Assembly: GCF_007859915.1 (NCBI RefSeq)
Contig: NZ_SJPM01000010.1
Span: 252,743 to 316,742, forward strand
DNA length: 64,000 nucleotides
Source: Neorhodopirellula pilleata
GTDB lineage: Bacteria > Planctomycetota > Planctomycetia > Pirellulales > Pirellulaceae
Reading direction: 5' to 3'
Shown here: positions 16,019 through 24,482 of the stretch, one piece after another
Numbering within the stretch: the first letter of the stretch is position 1
Layout of the letters: every line of letters starts with the position of its first letter
Program-made: the position numbers and the translations under genes
The notes under the pieces: generated by a model
The model's input: only the letters and a program-made list of their open reading frames with translations
Databases searched by the model: none
What the model was told of the DNA's origin: nothing

Positions 16019-17591
16019 TGTCGCTGGCCGAAGAGACTTCGCCGGAGGATTCGTCGCTCGGACGTGATGCGATCGATTCTAGTCGCGTCGAGCCCGTGTC
16101 GCCCAGTTTTTCGCCGGTTTGGCCCGACTTTTCGTCCGATTGGTGCTCCCCGGCTCCGCTCGCTACGTTCCCTCGGGGATTGGCCAATTGCAACGACGCG
16201 GCCAGTTGGACATCCGCCCCGTCGAGTTTCGGCACACTTTCACCGTCCATCGTCAACGTGGCGACGACGCGGTGTTGCTCGTCATCGCTAAAGTGCATCA
16301 TGATCCACTGGATCGGGACCCCTTGGACTTGGCCGGTCGCGACGACCCGCAACATTCGCAACCCGCTTTCGGTGAGGTCCGTTTGGCTCTGCAGGATTTC
16401 TCCGAACCGATCTCCGAGTTTACGTTTGACGTCCAATTCGAACGCTTCGATCGTCCACTGTTCGCCTTCGGCCAATCGGGGTAGCGGCCGCAGGTTGAGT
16501 TGAGCGATTGATCGGTCGTTTTCGATCATCCTCAAGATCGCTTCGCCGGGTGCGTCTTTCATGATCCGCCAACGACGGTCCATCAGTGCATTGACGCCGA
16601 CATAATCGCTGCCGATGTTCATCAGCAAGCGATCGCGGGGAGGCGATTGATCGAAATCGACTTTCGCGGCAATTAGAGGCAAACGTTCCGGTTTGGCGAG
16701 CGGTTTTCGGATCATCCGAATCGTCGCGGTGACGTCAAAGCCAGGCTCGGCGTTGCCGATTTCTCGTGTTTCATGGACCGCGAACGCCGCCCAAGTCACC
16801 GTTTGCAAGGTGGAATCGAGCGTCAATTTGCCCAACACGTGAAGCTGCGTCGGCACGCCCGCAACGCTGCCTTCGATTTTTCCTCGCATCTGAAGTTTCG
16901 CGTCGGCTGCGTCGGCGGACACCAACTCCATCTGCACGTCCGAAGCGGCGATCGCGGTCAAGTTGAACACCGAAGCCAACGTCATCGACGCAACTTCGAT
17001 TTTCTCGCCTACTCGAAGCGTCTTCGTGGGCACCAACGAATCGATCGCACAGCTCGCCACCGGCGTCCGCAACAATTCGACTTCCTCGTGGGTCAAGTAA
17101 TCGTCGCCGGAGTAGATCGTTTCGGGCAATTGTTCCCGACGGGCGAGGATCGAATCGAGCGAATCACGAAGCTGAGTCGCTTGTGTCGTGCGGTTGAGCG
17201 TGCTGGTGCCGGTCGCTTCGTGGTAGTGTCGCTCGGCCACGATGATGGCCGACTCGGCGGTTGCCCCCTCGGGTCGCAAATAGCGTTCTTCGTAATCAAG
17301 CGAAATCTTGCCCGTGATCGGCAGCACCTGCTTGGGGCTGTCCGGGATCATCGGATCTTTGGCTAAATTCACGTTGCCTTTGACGTCGATTTGCATCCGC
17401 ACGCGAAACAAATCACGTCCGCGATTGACCCGTAGCGAAGACTCGCCGGCGGACGCATCGCCGGCGTCCGGCCAACCGGCAGCCCAACTGCTCGCCAAGG
17501 CACCACCCGCCAAAATCCGTGATAAGAACCCACGGCGGGTACCGGAGGATACCGAGGGATGTGTCGAAAATCGGAGAACTTCTGAATTCAT
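16002..17591 (-). CDS. Probable Tat-exported protein of unknown function
   Basis: From the ATG at 17591 the protein begins MNSEVLRFSTHPSVSSGTRRGFLSRIL and continues with an alanine/glycine-rich hydrophobic stretch ending near DAGDASA. The twin arginine before GFL is Tat-like, although the third and later positions are not canonical. The open frame runs upstream to 17672 without signal character. About 490 mature residues are b-rich and polar, with no recognised catalytic motif; repeated use of MQMRG-like and LTLDS-like segments suggests a domain involved in lipid or polymer binding, but this is weak. It precedes the other secreted-protein gene in a likely two-gene unit. Confidence 0.55.
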   Translation of the reverse strand: MNSEVLRFSTHPSVSSGTRRGFLSRILAGGALASSWAAGWPDAGDASAGESSLRVNRGRDLFRVRMQIDVKGNVNLAKDPMIPDSPKQVLPITGKISLDYEERYLRPEGATAESAIIVAERHYHEATGTSTLNRTTQATQLRDSLDSILARREQLPETIYSGDDYLTHEEVELLRTPVASCAIDSLVPTKTLRVGEKIEVASMTLASVFNLTAIAASDVQMELVSADAADAKLQMRGKIEGSVAGVPTQLHVLGKLTLDSTLQTVTWAAFAVHETREIGNAEPGFDVTATIRMIRKPLAKPERLPLIAAKVDFDQSPPRDRLLMNIGSDYVGVNALMDRRWRIMKDAPGEAILRMIENDRSIAQLNLRPLPRLAEGEQWTIEAFELDVKRKLGDRFGEILQSQTDLTESGLRMLRVVATGQVQGVPIQWIMMHFSDDEQHRVVATLTMDGESVPKLDGADVQLAASLQLANPRGNVASGAGEHQSDEKSGQTGEKLGDTGSTRLESIASRPSDESSGEVSSASDIPVQR

Positions 17592-18326
17592 CACAAAAAT
17601 CGCAAGCGATGGAGTAAATCGATAGTTAACGACGTAGATCGAGTCACGGCTTCCCGTAGGGAAAGTCGCCAAGACCTTCGCTGCGGGCGAACGGAAACAC
17701 CGCTCTGTTTCCTCAAATTCGGCATTGCCTCCTCAACCGGTTGAACCCTTGTTTCAGATTGCCGCACATTCTCATTTTGCGACGGAGATGGTTTCAATCT
17801 GATTGTAAAAATGACAATTTGGCCACGAACATTCAGGACACTTGGAGACGCCAAAAGTTTTTTCCGCCATCTAAAACCACGGTTTTACCGGACACTTTCG
17901 AAGTCAAGCGGAGATTTTTTGGTGACGGTCGGTCGTTTGGCCTGAAAGTTTCTACTAGGCTTCCCGTCCACCACCGGACTGCCTCTTAAAAAGGCATCGG
18001 CGGGGCAACGATTCCAGAGGGATTGGCTTTCCCACCGCATTTTCCGCAGAAAATGAATGGGTAGGCCAGGTAAACACGGTCGCTTGGTGGTTTCTGTGAA
18101 ACGCGCAGGTTGGCTGATTCTTCTTGAAAAAATTGCCGGTCCGATGAACTTTTTACTGAACTTTTCGTTCCGCGAGATGGTCTGATGGTGGGCTGATCGA
18201 CGGCATGGAGTCGTTGAGAAGGCGACGCGAGTCGCTGCCACTTGTCGCCTTATGGATTAGGCGATCCCCGGGCAAATCAGATTGAACGTGTCGGCGACCC
18301 GCCGGGGTTGCAAGGAAATGTGACAC
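17592..18326. other. Long intergenic region without a supported gene
   Basis: About 735 bp separate the exported-protein gene (minus) from the sigma-factor gene (plus). No reading frame with recognisable protein character was found on either strand. Small hairpins are present, for example CATTTTC/GAAAATG at 18038-18055. The region must hold divergent promoters and perhaps a long sigma-factor leader; an unannotated small RNA cannot be excluded. Confidence 0.5.
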
Positions 18327-20027
18327 GTGATCAGCACTGGGAGTTTGCGAGTTATGCATACTGGATATCGTCACATCGGATTGATGGAACTTCGGGACCA
18401 ATTGACCCGTTTTGCCCCTCGAGCCAAAAAAATTGAACAGGGCGAGTTGGCTGAAAAGCTGCTCGGTGAAATCGTCGACGGTCGGGACTATGTCCTCGAT
18501 TATGTTTGCTTCCGAATCACCAACTACCGTCCCGATTCCAAACTTCGCCAAACGATCGCCGCTGCGGATTTAAGGCACGACTTGCGTTTGTTGATCGAAG
18601 ACCTCTCCGATGCGGCGGACGTCGATTCGCAAACGGTGGGTGAACGGGTATTGACGGTCAATGAGTTGGCCCGCCAATTTCGCGTTTCGACCAAGACGAT
18701 CAGTCGTTGGCGAGATTCCGGTTTGGTCAGTCGCAAATTTCTTTTCGGAAAACGCAAACGCGTCGGTTTCTTGCAATCGAGCGTCGACCATTTCTTGGCA
18801 TCCAATCGGGATAAGGTCCGCCGTGGCGAGCGTTTCAGCCAACTGACCGACGACGAAAAAACCGAGATGATCGAACGCGCCCGGCAATTGGTCGAGGGCG
18901 GAGCGAGTCTGTCGGAGGTCACCCAACAACTGTCCAAGCAGATGAATCGTTCCCCCGAAACGATCCGCTATACGCTGAAGAACTTCGACGCTCAAAATCA
19001 AAAAGTGGCGATCTTCCCGCATCACCGCGAAGCGCTTACCGAGGAAGACAAGCGGGTCGTTGCTCAATTGCATGCCCACGGGGCAACGATCCCGCAGCTC
19101 TGCAAACGATTCAAACGAACCCGTTCGACCATCCGCCGGATCCTTGACGACGTCCGATTGGCCCAACTCGCCGAATTGCCGTTGGATCACATCTATAACG
19201 AAGACTTCGAAGACGTCTCCCGCGAGAAAGAATTCTTGGCCGAAATGCCCGAGAACGAATCGGCTCGCAAGGTGCGTCCGCCAGCGGATCTGCCCAGCTA
19301 TTTGGCGGCGTTGTACGACGTCGGGCTGCTCAATCGTGAGCAAGAAGGGCATTTGTTTCGCAAGATGAACTACCTGAAACACCGCGCCGGTGTGTTGCGG
19401 GATGAATTGCTCGCCAGCGGGCAGGCGAATAAGCAAACCATGGATCGCATCGCGTCGTTGTACGAAGACGCGGTGCGGGTAAAGAACAAGATCGTCCAAG
19501 CGAACTTGCGTTTGGTCGTTTCGATCGCCAAACGACACGTCGCCTCGACCGAGGATTTCTTCGCCTTGATCAGCGATGGCAATATGTCGTTGATCCGCGC
19601 GGTCGAGAAGTTTGATTACTCGCGTGGCAACAAATTCAGTACCTACGCGACCTGGGCGATCATGAAGAACTTCGCCCGAACGATCCCGAAGGAATTCAAA
19701 CACCGCGACCGGTTCCGTACCAGCGGCGAAGAAATGTTTGTCGCTCATCAGGACGAACGGCTCGACCCGTACACGGAAGAAACCGTGCAACTTCAGCGTC
19801 AACGAGAGTTGGCCCGGATCTTGGATCGGTTGGACGAGCGAGAGCAAAAGATCATCTCGGCACGTTTCGGTTTGCAACGCGGTGCCGAACCGTTGACTTT
19901 GAAAGAAGTCGGGGTCGAAATGGGCGTGACCAAGGAACGTGTTCGTCAGCTCGAAGCAAGGGCATTGAGCAAGCTCCGCGAAGCCGCCCGCGACGCCAAA
20001 ATCGACATCGAATTGGGCGCCTCCTGA
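18327..20027 (+). CDS. Sigma-70 family factor with an N-terminal array of helix-turn-helix segments
   Basis: The C-terminal half is a primary-like sigma-70 factor. Region 2 runs from NLRLVVSIAKRHV to FSTYATWAIMKNFART (residues about 392-452), and region 4 runs from LDRLDEREQKIISARFGL through TLKEVGVEMGVTKERVRQLEARALSKLR (499-550). In place of regions 1.1/1.2 there are three HTH-like segments: a MerR/excisionase-like one (108-160), one at about 170-220, and one at 240-275 (GATIPQLCKRFKRTRSTIRRIL). Between regions 2 and 4 only about 45 residues remain, so region 3 is shortened or missing. GTG at 18327 has AAGGAA upstream; ATG at 18354 or 18384 are alternatives. A large antisense frame on the other strand is a shadow. 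Confidence 0.85.
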   Translation: MISTGSLRVMHTGYRHIGLMELRDQLTRFAPRAKKIEQGELAEKLLGEIVDGRDYVLDYVCFRITNYRPDSKLRQTIAAADLRHDLRLLIEDLSDAADVDSQTVGERVLTVNELARQFRVSTKTISRWRDSGLVSRKFLFGKRKRVGFLQSSVDHFLASNRDKVRRGERFSQLTDDEKTEMIERARQLVEGGASLSEVTQQLSKQMNRSPETIRYTLKNFDAQNQKVAIFPHHREALTEEDKRVVAQLHAHGATIPQLCKRFKRTRSTIRRILDDVRLAQLAELPLDHIYNEDFEDVSREKEFLAEMPENESARKVRPPADLPSYLAALYDVGLLNREQEGHLFRKMNYLKHRAGVLRDELLASGQANKQTMDRIASLYEDAVRVKNKIVQANLRLVVSIAKRHVASTEDFFALISDGNMSLIRAVEKFDYSRGNKFSTYATWAIMKNFARTIPKEFKHRDRFRTSGEEMFVAHQDERLDPYTEETVQLQRQRELARILDRLDEREQKIISARFGLQRGAEPLTLKEVGVEMGVTKERVRQLEARALSKLREAARDAKIDIELGAS

Positions 20028-20035
20028 ACCCACTC

Positions 20036-20216
20036 GTAGGCTGGGTCGAAGCCGCTTCGGCGGAGACCCGGCAGTGGGGCGAGAAGCGAGTGGCGAGAAG
20101 CGAGTGGCGAGTGGCGAGTGGCGAGTGGCGAGTGGCGAGATCGGTCGAACGTTCGTTCTTCCAGGCCGAATATGCCGGGTGTTCGTCGTCAAAGCCCTCC
20201 TCCACCCAGCCTACTT
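20036..20216. repeat. Dispersed element: GTAGGCTGGG inverted ends around a heptamer tandem repeat
   Basis: The element opens with GTAGGCTGGGTCGAAGCCGC and closes with CCCAGCCTAC near 20206-20216. Inside lies a tandem repeat of GCGAGTG/GCGAGAA units, eight full copies at 20079-20134 plus a partial one. The first 39 bp recur in inverse orientation at 42843-42901 with a single mismatch. It fills most of the gap between the sigma-factor gene and the WecA-like gene. Confidence 0.75.
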
Positions 20217-20318
20217 AACGCTTCGCGAACTAATTCGGGGCCGCTGCGTAGCGTTTAGCGGTAAATTTCGCTACGTTCGCGTTTTTCGCTTCCTCGCACC
20301 CGTATCCCCCTGGTTTGA

Positions 20319-21491
20319 ATGTCGGCCACCGTCGTACTCGTTTTGGTGGCTGCTGCGGTGGCGGGGTTGATCAGTGCGGTGAGCTTGTTCCCTGTTCGGT
20401 GGTTCGCCCGGCAACTTGGGTTGCTCGACCGTCCCGGTGGTCACAGTAGCCATACCGTGCCGACGCCGCTCGGCGGCGGCATCGGGATTTATCTCGGCAT
20501 TGTCATTCCAATTTTGTCGGCACTCGCGCTCGCCTGGTGGCTGCAAGACGCCGACCGGTCGAGTGCCTTGCCAGACGTACTCGGTGGGATCGTCCCCGCT
20601 CGATATTGGGAACAAGCCGTGTTGCACGCCCCGGGGGTTTGGTCGCGTTCGCACGACATGTTGTGGTTGCTCGCCGCCGGAACGTTTCTGTTGTTTTTGG
20701 GTTTGTGGGACGATCGTCGCGGTTTGCCGGTGCTTGCTCGCCTGGGTTGCCAATTCGCGATCGCCGCCGCCGTCGTTTTGGGGCTGGGCATCGAACTGAC
20801 GGCTTACTTGAACGCCGGATGGTTGACCAAAGGTTTGTCGATCGTGTGGATCGTCGCAGTCATCAATTCGTTCAACATGCTCGACAACATGGACGCCTTG
20901 TCTGGAGGCATCGCCGCGATCATTGCCGCTTCGATCGCAGCGGTGATGTTGACGACACCGGATCCGGGAACCGAGCGACCTCAACTTTTGGTGGCGGCGC
21001 TGTTGCTCGTCGTGGCCGGAGCGTTAATCGGATTCCTCTTTCACAACCGTCCGCCGGCGAGCATTTTCATGGGCGACGGTGGCAGTTACTTGGTCGGATT
21101 TCTGATCGCCGTTTCGATGTTGATGGCAACCTTTGCGGGTGGCGCGACGAGCAACGGATCGGTTCGACCCCATGCGATTCTGGCTCCGTTGTGCGCGATG
21201 GCCGTGCCGCTGTACGACATGACCACCGTGATTTGGATCCGGATTCGCGAAGGCCGCAGTCCGTTCCAGGGCGATCACAGTCATCTGTCGCATCGCCTGG
21301 TGGCATTAGGATTGACTCGAACCCGCGCCGTCGCGACCGTTCATCTGATCACCGCGACATGTGGTTTGTCGGCCCTGCTACTGACGCACGTGTCGATCTT
21401 GCAAGCGATCACGGTTTTTGGAATCGTCGCATGCATGTTGTCGCTCGTCGCGATCTTGGAATCGACGCATTGGCGGGAACCTAAGTCGTGA
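20319..21491 (+). CDS. WecA/TagO-like undecaprenyl-phosphate sugar-1-phosphate transferase
   Basis: A polytopic membrane enzyme of 390 residues in the MraY/WecA superfamily, which transfers a sugar-1-phosphate from a UDP-sugar to undecaprenyl phosphate to start surface glycan synthesis. Diagnostic motifs are LWDDRRGL (metal-binding Asp pair), NSFNMLDNMDALSGG, the cytoplasmic FMGDGGSYLVGF and the C-terminal HSHLSHRL (H-x-x-H-R loop that selects the sugar in WecA-type enzymes). About ten hydrophobic segments are visible. The stop overlaps the GTG start of the O-antigen ligase-like gene by 4 bp, so the two glycan genes are coupled. The sugar cannot be determined; GlcNAc is the commonest. Confidence 0.9.
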   Translation: MSATVVLVLVAAAVAGLISAVSLFPVRWFARQLGLLDRPGGHSSHTVPTPLGGGIGIYLGIVIPILSALALAWWLQDADRSSALPDVLGGIVPARYWEQAVLHAPGVWSRSHDMLWLLAAGTFLLFLGLWDDRRGLPVLARLGCQFAIAAAVVLGLGIELTAYLNAGWLTKGLSIVWIVAVINSFNMLDNMDALSGGIAAIIAASIAAVMLTTPDPGTERPQLLVAALLLVVAGALIGFLFHNRPPASIFMGDGGSYLVGFLIAVSMLMATFAGGATSNGSVRPHAILAPLCAMAVPLYDMTTVIWIRIREGRSPFQGDHSHLSHRLVALGLTRTRAVATVHLITATCGLSALLLTHVSILQAITVFGIVACMLSLVAILESTHWREPKS

Positions 21492-23818
21492 GCCACACGA
21501 CTCGGACCGGGGACCGAGCGACTTTCGCCGTGCCAGCGGGGATCGTCCACGCGGGCCTGGCGATGGTAGCAGCGTTCTTGTTGGTTTGGTCGACGTACCA
21601 TCCCGGCGACTCGACGGCGGTCGAACGAGGTGAGTCGTTAGGTCTGACACTTGCGGTGATGATCGGCTCGTCGGTCGGGCTTGTCTCATGGATGTTTGTC
21701 GATCCGGAAACGTTTCGGTGGAGGCAAAGTGCTTTTTGGCTCGATGTTATTCCGGTGTTGTTGGCCGTTTGGGTTGTGTTGTCGGCGTGGATCAATGCGG
21801 GCCTTTTCAGCGGATGGTCGCCTCCGCTGGGTGGCGATCTTCGCGCGTCGACCAACGAAGCTTGGTGGTGGATTGCAGCGGCCGCTTGGTGGGTGATGTT
21901 GCGACGAGGTGCGACTTGTGCGTCTTTTCGATTTGCACTGACCGGTATGCTGGTCGGCTTGGGCACGCTGTTGGCCGTCCATACCTTGCACCAAGAGTTC
22001 GTTTCGTTTCCTGAAACATTTGCGGCATACGAAGCCGATCCGGACGGGCAGCTTGCTCAATTGGGGCTCGACGCGCCTCCCGGTTCTGCCGCCCGGATGA
22101 TTTTCGAAAATCGGCTACGTGACGGTGGTCCGACCGCGACGTTTGCCCTCGCCAATTCGCTTGCCGGACCGCTGGCGATGCTTGCCTCAGCCTGTTTGGC
22201 GATCTTGGCTTCCATGATTTCGTCGAGACTTCAACGTCGTGCGACGGGGGATCAGGCACGGATTCATTCTGGCGGTCTTGCCGTGGTGGCGAGCGCTGCG
22301 TTCCTTCTCTTGTTCGCGTTGTCGGTAAGTGGCAGTCGTTCGGGCGTTCTCGCGGTGGCGATCATGGCGACGGTTTGGTTGACCCAGACGTTTGCCCGAA
22401 AATGGTTGGATGCCCGAGGTCGGTTCGTCTTGATGTTCTCCGGTGCAGCAATATTGTTGCTCGGCATCGCCGTCGTGGCCGTAGACCGGGACTCTTGGTC
22501 GCAAGCCCCGGCGACGTTGCAACTACGAATCCAGTACTGGAACGCGACGTTAGCCATGGTCGCCGATCATCCTTGGTTCGGCGTGGGGCCAGGGAATTTT
22601 CAGCTTGTCTATCAAGCGTATCGCGACCCGTCGGCTCACGAGTTGATCGCCGAGCCGCATCATTTCTTTTTTGAAACGTTATCGGCTAGCGGTTGGATCG
22701 GTGCGTTTTTTTTGATCGCGATGTTGATCGTCGCCGTGAGAGTTTTCCGCAGCGGATTGAAACCGATCGAAATCCAGTCCAGTGACGCGACCGACGAATC
22801 CAAATGGATCATCGGAGCGACCGGTGCGGGCGGATTGTTCGGGTTGATGTGGGTTTGGTACGACGGAATTCGTCGGGACTTTCCGCCAGATTTCGACGCC
22901 CATCAATGGGCGGTGCCGGTAGCGGTCGCCATGGTCGGCGGATGGTCGGTTTGGGTGAAGGCAAACCGGCAAGACATTGATTTCCGACGCGTCGGAGCGA
23001 TGGCGGCGGGCACCGGGTTGTTGCACCTTTGCTTTTCCGGCGGATGGACGATTCCCGGTGTCGCCTTGGTGTTGTCGAGTTTCGCGGCGATGGCAGTTCC
23101 CACGGCGGACGATTCTCAAACGGATACCGATCTCGGGGCGAACCGAGGTTTGAGATCGCAGCCGTGGGTCGTCGCCGCCGTGATGGTCAGTTTGGTTTGG
23201 TGGATGTTCGCTTTTTCATTCCGCCCGGTTGCCCAAACCGATCAAGCGATGAAACAGGCCGAGCGGTCTCTCAGCCGGAACCGGTCCGAGGCGGCAAGGA
23301 ACGTTCTGCAATCGGCGATGGCCCTTGATCCGCTCGCCGCCGATCCTGCGATTTGGTTGGCCGTGATCGAAAACCGCGATCGTCTCCGTCGCCCGGTCGA
23401 GCCCTTGCCCGAGAAATCGCTTGAGATTTTTTCTCAGGCCGTCGACCGCATCGGCAACGATCCGGCCAAGCTGAAAGCGATCGGGGAACTGCACTTGCAT
23501 CGTTATCAAGTCAGTGGACTGGAGAGCGACTTAAAGATGGCGTCGGATATCTTCAATCGATTGATCTCGCTGTCACCGACTCACCAGGCCTACGTCGCCC
23601 AGGCCGCCGAGATCGCTCGCGAACAAAGTCGCCTCAACGGTTCGTCACATGAAGTTGCCGACAAACTCGCCCGGCGGGCCGAGGAGTTATGCGAGGCAGG
23701 CGGTGTGGTCACGCGAGCAATCAACTTTCAAATGATCATGCCCTGCCGCAAGTTGGGACGACCGGCGATCGAATCATCCGTCGTGCGACCGGCCGACGAA
23801 GTCTTCGCGACTTGGTGA
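21488..23818 (+). CDS. O-antigen ligase/polymerase-like (Wzy_C) membrane protein
   Basis: A 776-residue membrane protein with about a dozen hydrophobic segments, starting at GTG overlapping the WecA-like stop. The Wzy_C/WaaL signature is HPWFGVGPGNFQLVYQAY followed by AEPHHFFFETLSASGWIG, which forms the large periplasmic loop in ligases that join or polymerise undecaprenyl-linked glycans. The C-terminal 200 residues (from about QAMKQAERSLSRNRSEAARN) are helical and TPR-like, an addition seen in some planctomycete ligases. With its coupled neighbour it makes a minimal glycan initiation and ligation/polymerisation unit; no flippase or glycosyltransferase is adjacent. Confidence 0.82.
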   Translation: MSHTTRTGDRATFAVPAGIVHAGLAMVAAFLLVWSTYHPGDSTAVERGESLGLTLAVMIGSSVGLVSWMFVDPETFRWRQSAFWLDVIPVLLAVWVVLSAWINAGLFSGWSPPLGGDLRASTNEAWWWIAAAAWWVMLRRGATCASFRFALTGMLVGLGTLLAVHTLHQEFVSFPETFAAYEADPDGQLAQLGLDAPPGSAARMIFENRLRDGGPTATFALANSLAGPLAMLASACLAILASMISSRLQRRATGDQARIHSGGLAVVASAAFLLLFALSVSGSRSGVLAVAIMATVWLTQTFARKWLDARGRFVLMFSGAAILLLGIAVVAVDRDSWSQAPATLQLRIQYWNATLAMVADHPWFGVGPGNFQLVYQAYRDPSAHELIAEPHHFFFETLSASGWIGAFFLIAMLIVAVRVFRSGLKPIEIQSSDATDESKWIIGATGAGGLFGLMWVWYDGIRRDFPPDFDAHQWAVPVAVAMVGGWSVWVKANRQDIDFRRVGAMAAGTGLLHLCFSGGWTIPGVALVLSSFAAMAVPTADDSQTDTDLGANRGLRSQPWVVAAVMVSLVWWMFAFSFRPVAQTDQAMKQAERSLSRNRSEAARNVLQSAMALDPLAADPAIWLAVIENRDRLRRPVEPLPEKSLEIFSQAVDRIGNDPAKLKAIGELHLHRYQVSGLESDLKMASDIFNRLISLSPTHQAYVAQAAEIAREQSRLNGSSHEVADKLARRAEELCEAGGVVTRAINFQMIMPCRKLGRPAIESSVVRPADEVFATW

Positions 23819-23858
23819 CAGTGGTTCGACTTAGTGACAGTGGTTCGACTTGGTGACG
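23803..23858 (+). repeat. Short 19-bp tandem repeat at a gene end
   Basis: Nearly three copies of a 19-bp unit (GTGGTTCGACTTAGTGACA) cover the last codons of the ligase-like gene and the gap to the convergent release-factor-like gene. Each unit supplies a TGA in the ligase frame or near it. It looks like a local duplication by slippage. Confidence 0.7.
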
Positions 23859-23861
23859 GCG

Positions 23862-24479
23862 TTATCGTAGCGGCAGACGGTCGTGGTGGGCTCGAATGCG
23901 GTTGACCAACGTCCACGCCGCAGCATGAGACTTAAGCAACCCGACTAGGCGACTGGTGGAAACTCCCCAGTGTGCAACAACTAAACTCGGTTGGCCTCCG
24001 GCAACAAGCAGGTCGTTGAGCACCAGCGCCAAGAGGCCGGGCTTGTCCGGATTTTCGTCGGCCAGTTTCAACGCTCCACGTTGATACTTACGGTGCAGTT
24101 CACTTTCCAAAACATCTGGCTTGACGTTTTGTGTGCTCGGATCGAGCATTGATGTGGTTCTGATCGAAACCGCCAAGACGTAACGCAAACGCTGAATTGC
24201 GACGGACCGGTTCCGATGCTGATTGCGTTGTTCGGTCGCCTCTGCGGTGATCTCCGTGGGGAGTTCATCGTCGCGATAGGCGATGAAGACGCCTGAGGCG
24301 GTTCGGTTGCGGTGTTGCCCGCCCGGGCCGCTGCGGGTTTGGGTGCGAAAGGTGCATCGGCCGATCAAGTCGTCGACATCGATCACCGCCGGATGGGGAG
24401 ATGCGACGATCATCATTTTGAGCCGATCTTCGGGTTGAGGCCACTTTGCCGAGGTGTCGTCGGGACTTTCCTGGTTCAT
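23862..24479 (-). CDS. GGQ-containing peptide chain release factor-like protein
   Basis: The 205-residue product has the class I release factor catalytic motif in the block RSGPGGQHRNRTASGV (GGQ near residues 52-54) followed by a basic QRNQHRNRSVAIQRL segment. This is the pattern of stand-alone GGQ proteins such as ArfB, RF-H or mitochondrial mtRF-R, which hydrolyse peptidyl-tRNA on stalled ribosomes. There is no codon-recognition domain. The C-terminal 100 residues are not the short basic tail of ArfB, so the ribosome-binding mode may differ. The gene starts 3 bp after the stop of the M50/HlyD gene and is the last member of that operon, an unexpected place for a translation factor. Confidence 0.82.
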   Translation of the reverse strand: MNQESPDDTSAKWPQPEDRLKMMIVASPHPAVIDVDDLIGRCTFRTQTRSGPGGQHRNRTASGVFIAYRDDELPTEITAEATEQRNQHRNRSVAIQRLRYVLAVSIRTTSMLDPSTQNVKPDVLESELHRKYQRGALKLADENPDKPGLLALVLNDLLVAGGQPSLVVAHWGVSTSRLVGLLKSHAAAWTLVNRIRAHHDRLPLR

Positions 24480-24482
24480 CGT

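Noticed and set aside
17592..18326. Possible structured RNA gene (tmRNA, 6S or similar) in the long intergenic region
   Set aside because: Small hairpins are present, but no tRNA-like ends, tag frame or known consensus could be recognised by eye.
20079..20140. Tandem heptamer repeats as a CRISPR array
   Set aside because: Units are contiguous and have no spacers; no cas gene is near. It is a simple tandem repeat.
18570..20192. A 540-codon minus-strand open frame opposite the sigma factor gene
   Set aside because: It is an antisense shadow: the plus strand encodes clear sigma regions 2 and 4, and the minus-strand translation has no recognisable domain and atypical composition. Long antisense frames are common in this GC-biased DNA.
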